A DNA stretch of 37,729 nucleotides from Erysipelotrichaceae bacterium (GCA_022799495.1 JAAWON010000013.1:1-37729), one strand, 5' to 3'. Positions 25,031 through 33,169 are shown, counted from the stretch's first letter. Notes: generated from the sequence alone by a model not told the origin. Numbers and translations are program-made.

Positions 25031-26587
25031 TTAATATTTAATAATGTAATTCAGTACAAGATACGGCTGCATATTGTTATGTGCTAAACCTCTGCCAGCG
25101 TTTTGATTAACAGCAGTTGCTTCGTTCACATTAACAGTGATTGTATGACTATGAGCACCTCCGGAATTAACCGTCACCGTATGGCTGTGAGCACCTGCAC
25201 TTGTGGCATTACCACTTACTGTGTGCGTATGTGCCCCTGTTGTATCACACTCTACATGACCGCTATACAGGTTATAGTAACTACCATTTGGTACCTTAGC
25301 AGGTGTTCCTCCCAAAGGGTATGCACACATTGCAGATATGATATGTGTATGATTCCCCGCACTTGCGGCAGTACCACTTACCGTATGTGTATGTGCGCCT
25401 GTAGAATTACTGGAAGCGCCATGGATGTGAGCACCAGCCTCATTGCTTGATCCTGTTGCACTGTGTTTATGTGCATTTTGCACATGGGTATGGGATGGCA
25501 TTTCATCGCTCGTAAGAGTATGCGTCTTACTGCCGCCTTGTTTACCCAATGTATCAAAATCAGTATCATCCATCCGGCAGCCAACCGCAACACGACCTCG
25601 CAGATCAGGCAGATGAAATGTGTTAGCACCATCTCCCACCCCATAACGCTCTCCAATAACTGCATAAAGATTTGCATATTCATTACGGCTTACTGCTTGT
25701 CCATCACACAACAAATAACCTGCCGGAGCGCTCTCTCCTGCATACTCATGAATGACACCGATTGGAGTATCTTTGCTAAGTTCACCATCAATCAGTTTTT
25801 GTGCAATCTCTTTTACAAGATCATTCGCAGCCTGTGCCGCTTCATTCGCATTGGTTGTCGCTGTCTCCGCATTTGTCTTTGCTGTGTTCGCTGCTTGAGC
25901 GGAATCATTCGCTTGTGCTGCGGCAGTATTGGCATGATCAGCAGCGGTTGCAGCTGCCTGAGTCGCATCATTGGCTTGTGTTGCTGCATCTTCTGCGTGC
26001 TGTATTGCGGTATTTACCTCTGATAGTAATGCATCAACCTGTTCTTGCTGCTGTTCTGCCTTTGCTTGCAGATCTTTCGCCTTTGCTTCATGTTCCTCCG
26101 TTTGCTGAATCAACTGATTGAATTTCTCCTTACTTTCTTGAAACATAGGCTCCACCGCATTCGCATACCATATTCGCATCGCATGCAAAACTTCAATTTG
26201 CCAATATTTCTCAGCTGGCGTAGTACTGGAAATGATACAATTGGATTCATCAACGTGTAGCGCAAGAAGATTAGAAGTTACGACTACTTTATGTTCATTG
26301 ATTCCACCAATCGAAAGATACACATCTCCCGATTGCTCAAATATCTGATGATTCAATAATATGTAAATGCCATCCTCCCGTTCTTCAAGCGGGCAACTGA
26401 TCACCCTGTCAGAATCTCGATGCTTACAATAGGCAGATAATACCATTCCGGCAAACGGATGATCTTTTCCTTCCTCCATTAACAATCGAACATAAAGATT
26501 CGCTGAATGCTGATAACCAATCACGCTGGTATCGGCAAGGATAATCTCTCTACCAATTTGTTTAATCGTTGTGACTATGATTTCCAT
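25031..26587 (-). CDS. Receptor-binding/tail fibre protein B: BppU-like N-terminus, coiled coil, tail-collar and HxH tip
   Basis: The 518-residue paralogue of fibre A shares its N-terminal domain (67 of the first 100 residues identical by hand count) and coiled coil. Its Ala-rich coil is longer (AATQANDATQAAATAADHAN). Its tip is different: a phage tail-collar domain (about 285-350: GESAPAGYLLCDGQAVSR, TFHLPDLRGRVAVG). A region with many His-x-His motifs (SHTH, GAHTHTVSG repeated) follows, ending NNMQPYLVLNYIIKY. In T4 gp12-type fibres such HxH motifs chelate metal ions in the trimer. The gene start overlaps the end of the Tal gene by 26 bases. It probably binds a different receptor from fibre A. 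Confidence 0.87.
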   Translation of the reverse strand: MEIIVTTIKQIGREIILADTSVIGYQHSANLYVRLLMEEGKDHPFAGMVLSAYCKHRDSDRVISCPLEEREDGIYILLNHQIFEQSGDVYLSIGGINEHKVVVTSNLLALHVDESNCIISSTTPAEKYWQIEVLHAMRIWYANAVEPMFQESKEKFNQLIQQTEEHEAKAKDLQAKAEQQQEQVDALLSEVNTAIQHAEDAATQANDATQAAATAADHANTAAAQANDSAQAANTAKTNAETATTNANEAAQAANDLVKEIAQKLIDGELSKDTPIGVIHEYAGESAPAGYLLCDGQAVSRNEYANLYAVIGERYGVGDGANTFHLPDLRGRVAVGCRMDDTDFDTLGKQGGSKTHTLTSDEMPSHTHVQNAHKHSATGSSNEAGAHIHGASSNSTGAHTHTVSGTAASAGNHTHIISAMCAYPLGGTPAKVPNGSYYNLYSGHVECDTTGAHTHTVSGNATSAGAHSHTVTVNSGGAHSHTITVNVNEATAVNQNAGRGLAHNNMQPYLVLNYIIKY

Positions 26588-28496
26588 ACATTTCTGCCTC
26601 CATTTTGTTTAATCGTTTTTGTAAATCTTGACAATATTTAATCAAAGCGTTCAAAATATTACCATAACGAATACTGTAAAATCCCTCATCATTCTGATCA
26701 ATGAAATAATCCGCATAAGGATTTTCCAGACATGTTTGAGCCACTAGCCCGATTTGTTTATGTGGATCTTCTTGATAGTGAAAACCAACAATATGCAAAT
26801 CATCAATCCATGCAGTATCAATTTCATGAATATCACTTTTCATTCTTTGATCTGATGTAATGGTAGGGTTCACATTCATTTCAATGATTGGCGCGCGGAT
26901 AGATGCACGATAAGATGCCGCCATCGACGCTGTATTGTATAATACAGAAACAGACGCAAAAAAGTCCTGTCCCCCTTCAAGCAATCCGGTTGACATTGTG
27001 ACATTATCCATAGCGTTTAATAAAAGTTGACAATATTCAACACCATCCCTTGTCCCCAAAATATGCGCAGTATTACTGAAATCAATGGACTTATAATTTC
27101 TAAAACCGTTGTCTTCTTGCTCCCCTATAATGAGTCGATTGCCTATGACTAGATCCTTATCGGTGGAAATATTAGACCCATGAATATCACCTTTAAACAC
27201 CAATTTTTTTGTTTTTTCATCTACATACATCACCAACTCATTTTCGCCATCGTAAACTTTGATCCCACCATTTGTAATGGTTAATCCAAACAGATCAATC
27301 ATAACCTGCATGGCATCCAATTGATTACCTGCCTTAATACTTTCAGAAACACTGATGAGCAATTGCTCCGGGGAGATTTTTTGCTCTACTGCCTGCAAAT
27401 TCTTCGTATTCTCATCCGTTTTCTTAACAATCGTGTTGATTTCTTTGGTGGTCTGACTGATTTGTGTTTCATAGCGATAGCCGTCCTTTTTTGTACTCCT
27501 GACCTCTTCTCGCAATCCCTCCCACACCTGTTCAATCACTCTGGGCTGATTGGAAAGCGTGATCACATTCGCAGCCGGCTGATTAGGATAAAACTTCTTT
27601 TTCACAATCCGCTGTACAAGTTCCATATTTCGCTGCGTATCCACAATACAATGAACAACCTCTCGCAAGCGCAGTTCAAGATTTCGATAAGTATCATCCA
27701 TCGCCTGAAGATCCACAACCTCGACCGTATAAGATACCTTTGGCTGCCCCAACTCCTTCAGTTTTTTTCTGCCGGCTGCCAAAAGATCTTCCATATTGGT
27801 ATAATGGGTGTCACTCCAATATGCACTGATCACTCTGTCACTAAAAGTGAAATCCTCGATATAAGGCTTCCCCTCGTTGATATCCGCAAAGGTCATTTCA
27901 TCTGCCCCATAACAGTATAAACGAGTGACGAGTTGAGAACTGTCTCCTTTAAAATTGAATGATTTTTGATTCAACTCCGGAGTGATATAAACACCGGAGT
28001 CAATCACCTCATATGGGTCAACCACTCTCACCATTTTATGCAATGTATCAATATCATACTGAACATCATACAATGACTTCGCTTCCATTAACAATTCATA
28101 AGCGGTACACTTTTCCAAAGCCAAGGTCTTACGATTGATAAACGTACCTTGACAGACAATGCGCCAATCCCTAGGCTTTAAGTAAGTTAAAGCTTCTACT
28201 ATTGTTTTTGACTGTAAATGAGGATCTTGCGATGAGTCCAAATAAAAACCGGTTTTCCAATCATCGAGATCCGGTTCACATATAATTACTGCGCTTTTAT
28301 TCAACTGATTGATCTTTTTAATCAGCCAACGGCCATAAGCATCCTCTACCTGTGTTTCTACGGTATATCCGCCATATAGTACAGATAGCGGTATTTCAAA
28401 CTGCATGGACTGATTTCCTTCCTCATCCACTTCAATGAAATAGTTCTGATATTCATCTAACAAAAGCCACTCACCCTGCATGCATATTTTGATCAT
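26562..28496 (-). CDS. Tail-associated endopeptidase (Tal / minor structural protein) with C-terminal S74 chaperone
   Basis: The 644-residue product is the prophage tail-endopeptidase type of tail-tip protein. The N-terminal ring-forming region (about 1-330) includes GEWLLLDEYQNY, YDVQYDIDTLHKMVRV and a KPRDWRIVCQGTF segment. A linker with a coiled coil follows, and then an added intramolecular chaperone: TITSDQRMKSDIHEID (Ser-Lys dyad), HIVGFHYQEDPHKQIGLVAQ and a C-terminal coiled coil. The S74 domain suggests a self-trimming extension is attached to the tip. The gene starts behind GGAGG ten bases after dit ends, and its 3' end overlaps fibre B. Confidence 0.88.
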   Translation of the reverse strand: MIKICMQGEWLLLDEYQNYFIEVDEEGNQSMQFEIPLSVLYGGYTVETQVEDAYGRWLIKKINQLNKSAVIICEPDLDDWKTGFYLDSSQDPHLQSKTIVEALTYLKPRDWRIVCQGTFINRKTLALEKCTAYELLMEAKSLYDVQYDIDTLHKMVRVVDPYEVIDSGVYITPELNQKSFNFKGDSSQLVTRLYCYGADEMTFADINEGKPYIEDFTFSDRVISAYWSDTHYTNMEDLLAAGRKKLKELGQPKVSYTVEVVDLQAMDDTYRNLELRLREVVHCIVDTQRNMELVQRIVKKKFYPNQPAANVITLSNQPRVIEQVWEGLREEVRSTKKDGYRYETQISQTTKEINTIVKKTDENTKNLQAVEQKISPEQLLISVSESIKAGNQLDAMQVMIDLFGLTITNGGIKVYDGENELVMYVDEKTKKLVFKGDIHGSNISTDKDLVIGNRLIIGEQEDNGFRNYKSIDFSNTAHILGTRDGVEYCQLLLNAMDNVTMSTGLLEGGQDFFASVSVLYNTASMAASYRASIRAPIIEMNVNPTITSDQRMKSDIHEIDTAWIDDLHIVGFHYQEDPHKQIGLVAQTCLENPYADYFIDQNDEGFYSIRYGNILNALIKYCQDLQKRLNKMEAEMYGNHSHND

Positions 28497-28505
28497 AATT
28501 ACCTC

Positions 28506-29174
28506 CTACATATATATGGGGTAATAGTCAATTACCACATCCATTGGTTCACTTAAGCGTACCACATGTGTACCCGGCTGAAATGATGGAAATTTTATGA
28601 TGTTCGTGTCCATAAAACGATTCACTCCCTCTGCTTCCACCAGTTTGCGTATACCGTCAATCACAAATGGCACATCTTGTTTCAAGTTCCTTACTGTCAT
28701 ATCATTGATTGTGAATTCGTTTAAATCGTGTTTAGGTAGGATCGTGATGCGGCAGGAGGTTTCCCATGTACCCAAAATCCGCAGCACGGAGGTTTGCTTT
28801 GTGAGTCGAGTGGTGATCAAAGTACCCTTTTGAATCGCATATACAGGATAGGAAACCGTATAATAATGATTCCATACCTGTGTTGTTGATACATTGCCAC
28901 CGCGATATACAATATCGTAAAGGAAGCCATCGTCTAAGTCTAATGTATTGGTTGGATGTTTTAACAATTCAGCACTGAAACGACTGATATCTGCTTCATC
29001 CCAAAATTCCATTTCCAATGTACGCTCTTGTGGTCGTAAGCGATTGGATAGGCGAATAGCGAATATGCTGGTATCAGGAAAGAAAAATTCCGATTCACTA
29101 TTCAATGACTGATAGGGGAACGCGCATACTTCTCCATTGAAATGCGTTTGAATGTCATACTGATTTAATTTCAT
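28506..29174 (-). CDS. Distal tail protein (Dit)
   Basis: The 222-residue protein sits between tape measure and Tal, the fixed position of Dit in siphovirus tails. The pattern fits: an N-terminal strand-rich domain (GEVCAFPYQSLNSESEFFF, RLRPQERTLEMEF), then the second half with GTWETSCRITI and a C-terminal SEPMDVVIDYYPIYM. Dit forms the hexameric hub that holds the baseplate and fibres. It starts after AGGAGG, its ATG overlapping the tape-measure TGA. Assignment rests on position and general pattern more than on unique motifs. Confidence 0.82.
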   Translation of the reverse strand: MKLNQYDIQTHFNGEVCAFPYQSLNSESEFFFPDTSIFAIRLSNRLRPQERTLEMEFWDEADISRFSAELLKHPTNTLDLDDGFLYDIVYRGGNVSTTQVWNHYYTVSYPVYAIQKGTLITTRLTKQTSVLRILGTWETSCRITILPKHDLNEFTINDMTVRNLKQDVPFVIDGIRKLVEAEGVNRFMDTNIIKFPSFQPGTHVVRLSEPMDVVIDYYPIYM

Positions 29175-31093
29175 AGTGTACCTCCTGAACGCAAAGCAAA
29201 CTCTTCACTGATAAACGGGGTAATAGCGTATGCCATTTCTCTGCCATCCAACTCCGTTTTATTGAGAATTTGACCTTCGATTCGTGCATAGAGTGGTTGC
29301 GGCTCTTTTGCGTCACGATATGCTTGTAACAACTCATGTTCTACGCTCGCATTTACACTTGCACTTGTTTGTAAATGTGCAGCGTGAATAGCGCCTTGCA
29401 TTTGTTCAGTCAATGCGCCATAATCAACTTGGTCAAATTCAGATTGCAGATCATTGGATAAATCTGACACTGATTGCAGCGCAAGTTCACTTTGATCTTC
29501 TATTCCTTTCGCTAATCCTTCTGGAATAGCTTGACCGATTTGCGCAAATACCTTTGACGGTGAATTGATTTGAAGTACATCACGCATAATCTTTCCCAAT
29601 CCTTTGGAAATACCTGTCATTACATTATCCAGTGAAAATGATCTTGCATGGATACCGTTAATCAGTCCGTCAATTACATCCGAGCCAATTTGGGAATATT
29701 CATCGTCATTCGATTTCAGATTTGTCAACATTTCTTCTGCCGTTTTTATTGATTTGGCACGCACTTCCGGATCTTTACTTGTGATTCCGGCAATCAGTTC
29801 ATCCATCTCATCACTTGATATACCGAAATACTTCTCACTCTCTCCCTTTAATGCCTCATATCCTACACTTTCTAAATAACCATAAACTGCCTGAACATTC
29901 GGACCTTGTGCATTTGCTTGGGCAATCCATTGATCAAATTCCTGTTGCTTAGCGTCATAGCGCTGTTTTGCCGCATTGATCTGTTCTTGCGTTATATTTA
30001 ATTCGCTATTCTTACTTTGTTCTAACAAAGCTTCATACTCAAATTTGGCAGATTCCAATTCCTGTTGCCGCATAAGTTTTTTTTCTTCAAATGTCTGCGC
30101 TGTGGTTGCCTGAATATCGTATTGTAACAACATCCAGTCCGCCGCATTTTCACTTTCCGCAAGTCTTAAATTGTTTTCAAAGGCAGCAATTGCCGCAGTA
30201 TGCTCTTCATATTGTTCTTCGTATCCCTTTAACATACCTTCTTTTTCAACAATACTTATATGTAATCCCGCACGATCTTTTGCCCTTGCATCGTTAGCTT
30301 TCAGTGCTTCTTCTTCCCAATTTTCGCCGTATTGAGCAATCAACTCATTTTCCAGTTGCTGCATCTTATTTTGCTTATCTTGAATGTCGACTTTCAGTTT
30401 ACCAATTTCAATGCTTTCCTGCATTTGCTTGTTCAGCGCTTCTTGATATATCGATCTTTGAGAATCCAAAATCGCTTCTACCCGTTTTCGTTGAATCAAT
30501 TGATCTACGGATTGATTCATTTTATCATAATCCTGAATGATGCCATCAACGATACTAAACTCCGTACCTAGTGCTTCATTTAACAAGTTTATAATTACAT
30601 TTGCTCTTCCTTCATCTTCTTTTTTTATTCTTCCACTTTCATCTGCCAACAACCGTAATTCATCACGCAAGTGCTGTGTATGTTCAATTTGGCTGAGGCT
30701 GCTGCCTAGCTGGCTTTTCTGTGTTTCCCCTAAACTTGACCACTGCTTGCGCGATTCTTCTAATGTCGTTTGCAGACGCAGCATTTCCTGATCCGTTTTT
30801 TTGAAGGTTTCATACAAGTATTCCAACCCGGTGAACACAGCGCTGATTCCCATTCCAATTGCATCAAACGGCAAATTTTTAAAAGTCTTGAGAAACAATT
30901 CTAAAATAGGCTCCATTCCTATAATGATATCTTTTGCTGATTGTGATTGATCCTTCTTAGTTCCACTAGTGTTATCTTTTGCTGATTGTGACTGATCCTT
31001 CTTAGTTCCACCAGTGTTATCATTTGCTGATTGTGATTGTTCTTTCTTAGTTTCACTAGTGTTATCTTTTTCTGATCGTGATTGCTCTTTCAT
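29171..31093 (-). CDS. Tape measure protein, short, with N-terminal tandem repeats
   Basis: The 640-residue protein is largely coiled coil (heptad-rich from about 95 to 390). It has one hydrophobic stretch near residues 72-95 and the typical tape-measure C-terminal motif QINSPSKVFAQIGQAIPEGLAKGI. It sets tail length and spans the tail tube; 640 residues predict a short tail, roughly 100 nm by the usual 0.15 nm per residue. The first 60 residues are four near-identical 15-residue units (KKDQSQSAKDNTSGT type). It begins within the stop of the upstream Gp15-like gene (ATGA overlap), behind GAGGTGG. The join of repeat to hydrophobic region is abrupt, hinting at an internal deletion. Confidence 0.88.
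   Translation of the reverse strand: MKEQSRSEKDNTSETKKEQSQSANDNTGGTKKDQSQSAKDNTSGTKKDQSQSAKDIIIGMEPILELFLKTFKNLPFDAIGMGISAVFTGLEYLYETFKKTDQEMLRLQTTLEESRKQWSSLGETQKSQLGSSLSQIEHTQHLRDELRLLADESGRIKKEDEGRANVIINLLNEALGTEFSIVDGIIQDYDKMNQSVDQLIQRKRVEAILDSQRSIYQEALNKQMQESIEIGKLKVDIQDKQNKMQQLENELIAQYGENWEEEALKANDARAKDRAGLHISIVEKEGMLKGYEEQYEEHTAAIAAFENNLRLAESENAADWMLLQYDIQATTAQTFEEKKLMRQQELESAKFEYEALLEQSKNSELNITQEQINAAKQRYDAKQQEFDQWIAQANAQGPNVQAVYGYLESVGYEALKGESEKYFGISSDEMDELIAGITSKDPEVRAKSIKTAEEMLTNLKSNDDEYSQIGSDVIDGLINGIHARSFSLDNVMTGISKGLGKIMRDVLQINSPSKVFAQIGQAIPEGLAKGIEDQSELALQSVSDLSNDLQSEFDQVDYGALTEQMQGAIHAAHLQTSASVNASVEHELLQAYRDAKEPQPLYARIEGQILNKTELDGREMAYAITPFISEEFALRSGGTL
30914..31093 (-). repeat. 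Four 45-bp tandem repeats at the 5' end of the tape-measure gene
   Basis: Four in-frame units of 15 codons encode (K)KEQSRSEKDNTSET-like peptides. The two middle units are close to identical at DNA level; the first and last have diverged. The unit length is a multiple of three, so copy-number change would keep the frame and change tape length. Confidence 0.85.
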
Positions 31094-31683
31094 AGTTCCA
31101 CCTCATCTTTTTCCAGCCGCATACCTTTTGCCAGTATACCAGCATATTCATTTGCCTTCATTTGCTCACTTCGTTCATCAGGCAATGCATATAAACGCTT
31201 CATTCTTGCGTAATACTGCCGTTGTTCTTTCGTCATATTTGAATTTAGGCTGACACTACGATACATCATTACCTTTTTCATTTGTGAATCATCGGGAAGC
31301 TCCAAAAATAACTTACGAAATTTCCACCAATGCAAATACGCAATTTCATTTAAATCAATGTGATAATAAAAGAGAAAAGCGGTATAAATAAGATACTGAT
31401 CATATTCATAAGAATATATCTGCTTATTCCTACCGCTTTGTTTTTGATTGTTTATTCTTTCACCACATTGAAAAAACCATAGCATTTGTTCAACCGCTTG
31501 TTCCAGAGGGGATGGAATCTGTTGATAATACAGTTTTAAAGCTTGATGCACTTTTTCGCGCTGAGATAACTTTAATGTCATCAATAATTCAAAGCGCAGT
31601 CCTATGCGAAAATCTGATTGAATCTTTACTTGCGTGCCGTTGATTGGAACACTAACTGGTACTTGATCAAGCAAAACATTCAT
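31090..31683 (-). CDS. Phage Gp15-family protein (tail assembly)
   Basis: The 197-residue protein matches the bacteriophage Gp15 family. It has SDFRIGLRFELLMTL near the start, the YDQYLIYTAFLFYYHIDL segment, then YLHWWKFRKLFLELPDDS and MMYRSVSL. Gp15 genes lie just before the tape measure in Listeria A118-like phages and act in tail assembly, often as the longer product of the assembly-chaperone pair. It overlaps both neighbours by four bases (ATGA), a tight translational coupling. The start follows AAAGGA. Confidence 0.85.
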   Translation of the reverse strand: MNVLLDQVPVSVPINGTQVKIQSDFRIGLRFELLMTLKLSQREKVHQALKLYYQQIPSPLEQAVEQMLWFFQCGERINNQKQSGRNKQIYSYEYDQYLIYTAFLFYYHIDLNEIAYLHWWKFRKLFLELPDDSQMKKVMMYRSVSLNSNMTKEQRQYYARMKRLYALPDERSEQMKANEYAGILAKGMRLEKDEVEL

Positions 31684-32018
31684 GTAAATGCTTCCTTTAA
31701 CTGATGAAATATAAAGAGCAGCAAGTCACAATGTTCCTTTACATTGGGCATGCGATAGCCAAATAATTGTTGATATACCCCTTGTTCAAACACTGTATCA
31801 AGAAATGCTTCACTGGCTTGTACGACCTTTAGCAAGATTTGATTGACTTCCTGAGCGTTCATTTCATTATGAACACTTTCAAACAATGGCTGAAATTGAT
31901 CAATGACACTAAGTATTGCACGATATGTGTTCAGATTGATATTCGCATGATAGATGTGCTCATCGATACAAATAGGTATAGTTTGTGTCGCTTGTTTATC
32001 AAATGTATAGTTTTCCAT
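31680..32018 (-). CDS. Tail assembly chaperone-like protein
   Basis: The 112-residue helical protein lies directly between the major tail protein and Gp15, the usual position of the small tail-assembly chaperone (gpG-like). It starts MENYTFDKQATQTIPICI, reads like a short strand region followed by long helices (VIDQFQPLFESVHNEM and HCDLLLFIFHQLKEAF), and follows AGGAGG. It overlaps Gp15 by four bases. No frameshift signal joining the two is evident. Assignment is by position and fold pattern. Confidence 0.75.
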   Translation of the reverse strand: MENYTFDKQATQTIPICIDEHIYHANINLNTYRAILSVIDQFQPLFESVHNEMNAQEVNQILLKVVQASEAFLDTVFEQGVYQQLFGYRMPNVKEHCDLLLFIFHQLKEAFT

Positions 32019-32056
32019 GTGGTTTCCTCCTGCTAATACATTTTCCTTACTTGCTT

Positions 32057-32545
32057 TTAATCCGCCTCATTAAAGGTTAATGTATCACTCACAAATTCAC
32101 CTTTCTGCGGATCACCTTTGTACAACAAGGCACCGGTCAAAGACATTGCTTCACCGCCGACACCGGAACCGCTGTTGTCAACGCGAATTGCTACGCGCTG
32201 TTTGTATGCGATACAAGCTCCTTCCGTTTTGCCTTTCATCCATGTGTAGCAATTGATAATTTCCGTTTCGCACTCAGCGCCAACTTTGCGCTCTCGTCCA
32301 ATTCCTGCGATAAAGGTCGCTACCGGATCATCTTTGTCTAATTCGGCAGTAAAATCAAAAGTAGGCGCATAAGCCACAACGGAACTGGAACCGTTTTTCT
32401 GATGGATATAATGACTGTCTTTGGTTTTTGGATTCAGATTCTCTGTCAAATCCGAAAAGCCCTCTCCGATGAGTGACCATACCGGTACTTCTTTGGTTCC
32501 TGTGTTCATATAAGATAATAATTCATTTCTAGTTGCAATTGACAT
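32057..32545 (-). CDS. Major tail (tube) protein
   Basis: The 162-residue protein (MSIATRNELLSYMNTG) has the features of a siphovirus tail-tube subunit: an N-terminal helix, VPVWSLIGEGFSDLTENLNP, KDSHYIHQKNG, YAPTFDFTAELDKDDPV, and a C-terminal strand region ending GEFVSDTLTFNEAD. It polymerises to form the tail tube around the tape measure. The start at 32545 is preferred over 32566 because AGAGG is correctly spaced. It is the first gene of the tail operon, with a long structured leader and no head-completion genes before it. Confidence 0.87.
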   Translation of the reverse strand: MSIATRNELLSYMNTGTKEVPVWSLIGEGFSDLTENLNPKTKDSHYIHQKNGSSSVVAYAPTFDFTAELDKDDPVATFIAGIGRERKVGAECETEIINCYTWMKGKTEGACIAYKQRVAIRVDNSGSGVGGEAMSLTGALLYKGDPQKGEFVSDTLTFNEAD

Positions 32546-32579
32546 GATAATTTCCTCTCTTTCCATGTTACTTCATAAA

Positions 32580-32638
32580 CTTTGCTTCATCCGATTTGCC
32601 TGTCAAACCTCTATGACAATCACTCATCGAAAGCAAAG
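32580..32638 (-). promoter_or_regulatory. Nested hairpin in the leader of the major tail protein gene
   Basis: Three nested perfect stems: CTTTGCTT (32631-32638) with AAGCAAAG (32580-32587), CGAT (32626-32629) with ATCG (32592-32595), and TGTCA (32614-32618) with TGACA (32601-32605) around an 8-base loop. It ends about 15 bases before the major tail ribosome site. No T run follows, so it looks like an RNA stabiliser or protein-binding leader rather than a terminator. Confidence 0.5.
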
Positions 32639-32672
32639 CTATTTTATTTTGCGCTATCGTTCTACAAGCGCA

Positions 32673-32791
32673 TTATGCTAAGCTGACCTCCTGTTTCGTC
32701 CTTATCGCATCTGGTGTTGCTTGTGCATCACATTCAATTAGATGCCAGCGCCATGCGACTACGTGTTCTTTGCATGCGGTGGATCTTTCAT
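32673..32791 (-). pseudogene. Eroded small ORF before the tail operon
   Basis: An ATG at 32791, behind AAAGGA, opens MKDPPHAKNT and stops. Another minus-strand frame over the same stretch reads well (VVAWRWHLIECDAQATPDAI) and stops at 32673. The two together look like a gene of about 39 codons with one frameshift. I recognise no family. It may be a remnant of the phage head-proximal region, or chance. Confidence 0.3.
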
Positions 32792-32860
32792 AGCATCATT
32801 CCTTTCTATCAGATTACTCCCATAGGAAGTAATAATCCCTTCATTTACCTTTGGGCTCAG

Positions 32861-32883
32861 AAAAAAACATGCCTGTGCATGTT
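32861..32883 (-). terminator. Intrinsic terminator upstream of the tail operon
   Basis: On the minus strand AACATGC and GCATGTT pair over 7 bp with a short loop, and seven Ts follow (32861-32867). It lies directly after the stop of the eroded ORF at 32884. It would block read-through from the regulatory genes into the tail genes unless bypassed. Confidence 0.65.
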
Positions 32884-33061
32884 TTATCTGTTCTCTTTCT
32901 TGAGATGATCCAACTGCTTGACAAAAGGTGTCATCGCCATCTCGAATCAGATCGGTACGATATTACGACTTTGCTTGTATTCATCATGATACATCAAGTA
33001 ATGGATCGACAGTAACACTTTTCTGATATCGTTTTTTTTGCAGTTGCGCAGTCAATCTCAT
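32884..33061 (-). pseudogene. Eroded ORF with A-tract frameshift and in-frame TGA
   Basis: From ATG 33061 the frame reads MRLTAQLQKK to an A8 tract. One base over, it continues NDIRKVLLSIHYLMYHDEY and on to NIVPI, meets TGA (32947-32949), then reads FEMAMTPFVKQLDHLKKENR and stops just before a terminator. Correcting both lesions gives about 58 residues. No family is recognised and no good ribosome site precedes the ATG. It looks like a decayed small phage gene. Confidence 0.3.
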
Positions 33062-33063
33062 AA

Positions 33064-33126
33064 GAGAAAAACAAAGAGGTCTAGTGAGCGAAAGTATCGA
33101 TAGAAGCCTCTGCCTATACTTTCGCA
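33064..33126 (-). ncRNA. Possible short structured transcript (leader or small RNA)
   Basis: A perfect 10-bp inverted repeat (GCGAAAGTAT 33116-33125 on the minus strand, ATACTTTCGC 33088-33097) starts at the predicted transcription start of an extended -10 promoter. AGAGG in its loop can pair with CCTCT at 33075-33079, which is followed by a T-rich run (TTTGTTTTTC). Together they could form a pseudoknot or terminator. This would give an RNA of about 60 bases or an attenuated leader of the tail operon. Confidence 0.35.
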
Positions 33127-33131
33127 ATATC

Positions 33132-33163
33132 ATTATAGCACGCTGATGATACCCCATGATGGG
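33132..33163 (-). promoter_or_regulatory. Promoter with overlapping palindrome, upstream of the tail operon
   Basis: On the minus strand TGC precedes a perfect TATAAT (33132-33137), an extended -10. At the -35 position there is no good box but a palindrome CCCATGATGGG (33153-33163), which could be the site of an activator or repressor. The late activator encoded just upstream is an obvious candidate, as inference. Confidence 0.5.
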
Positions 33164-33169
33164 ACATTA

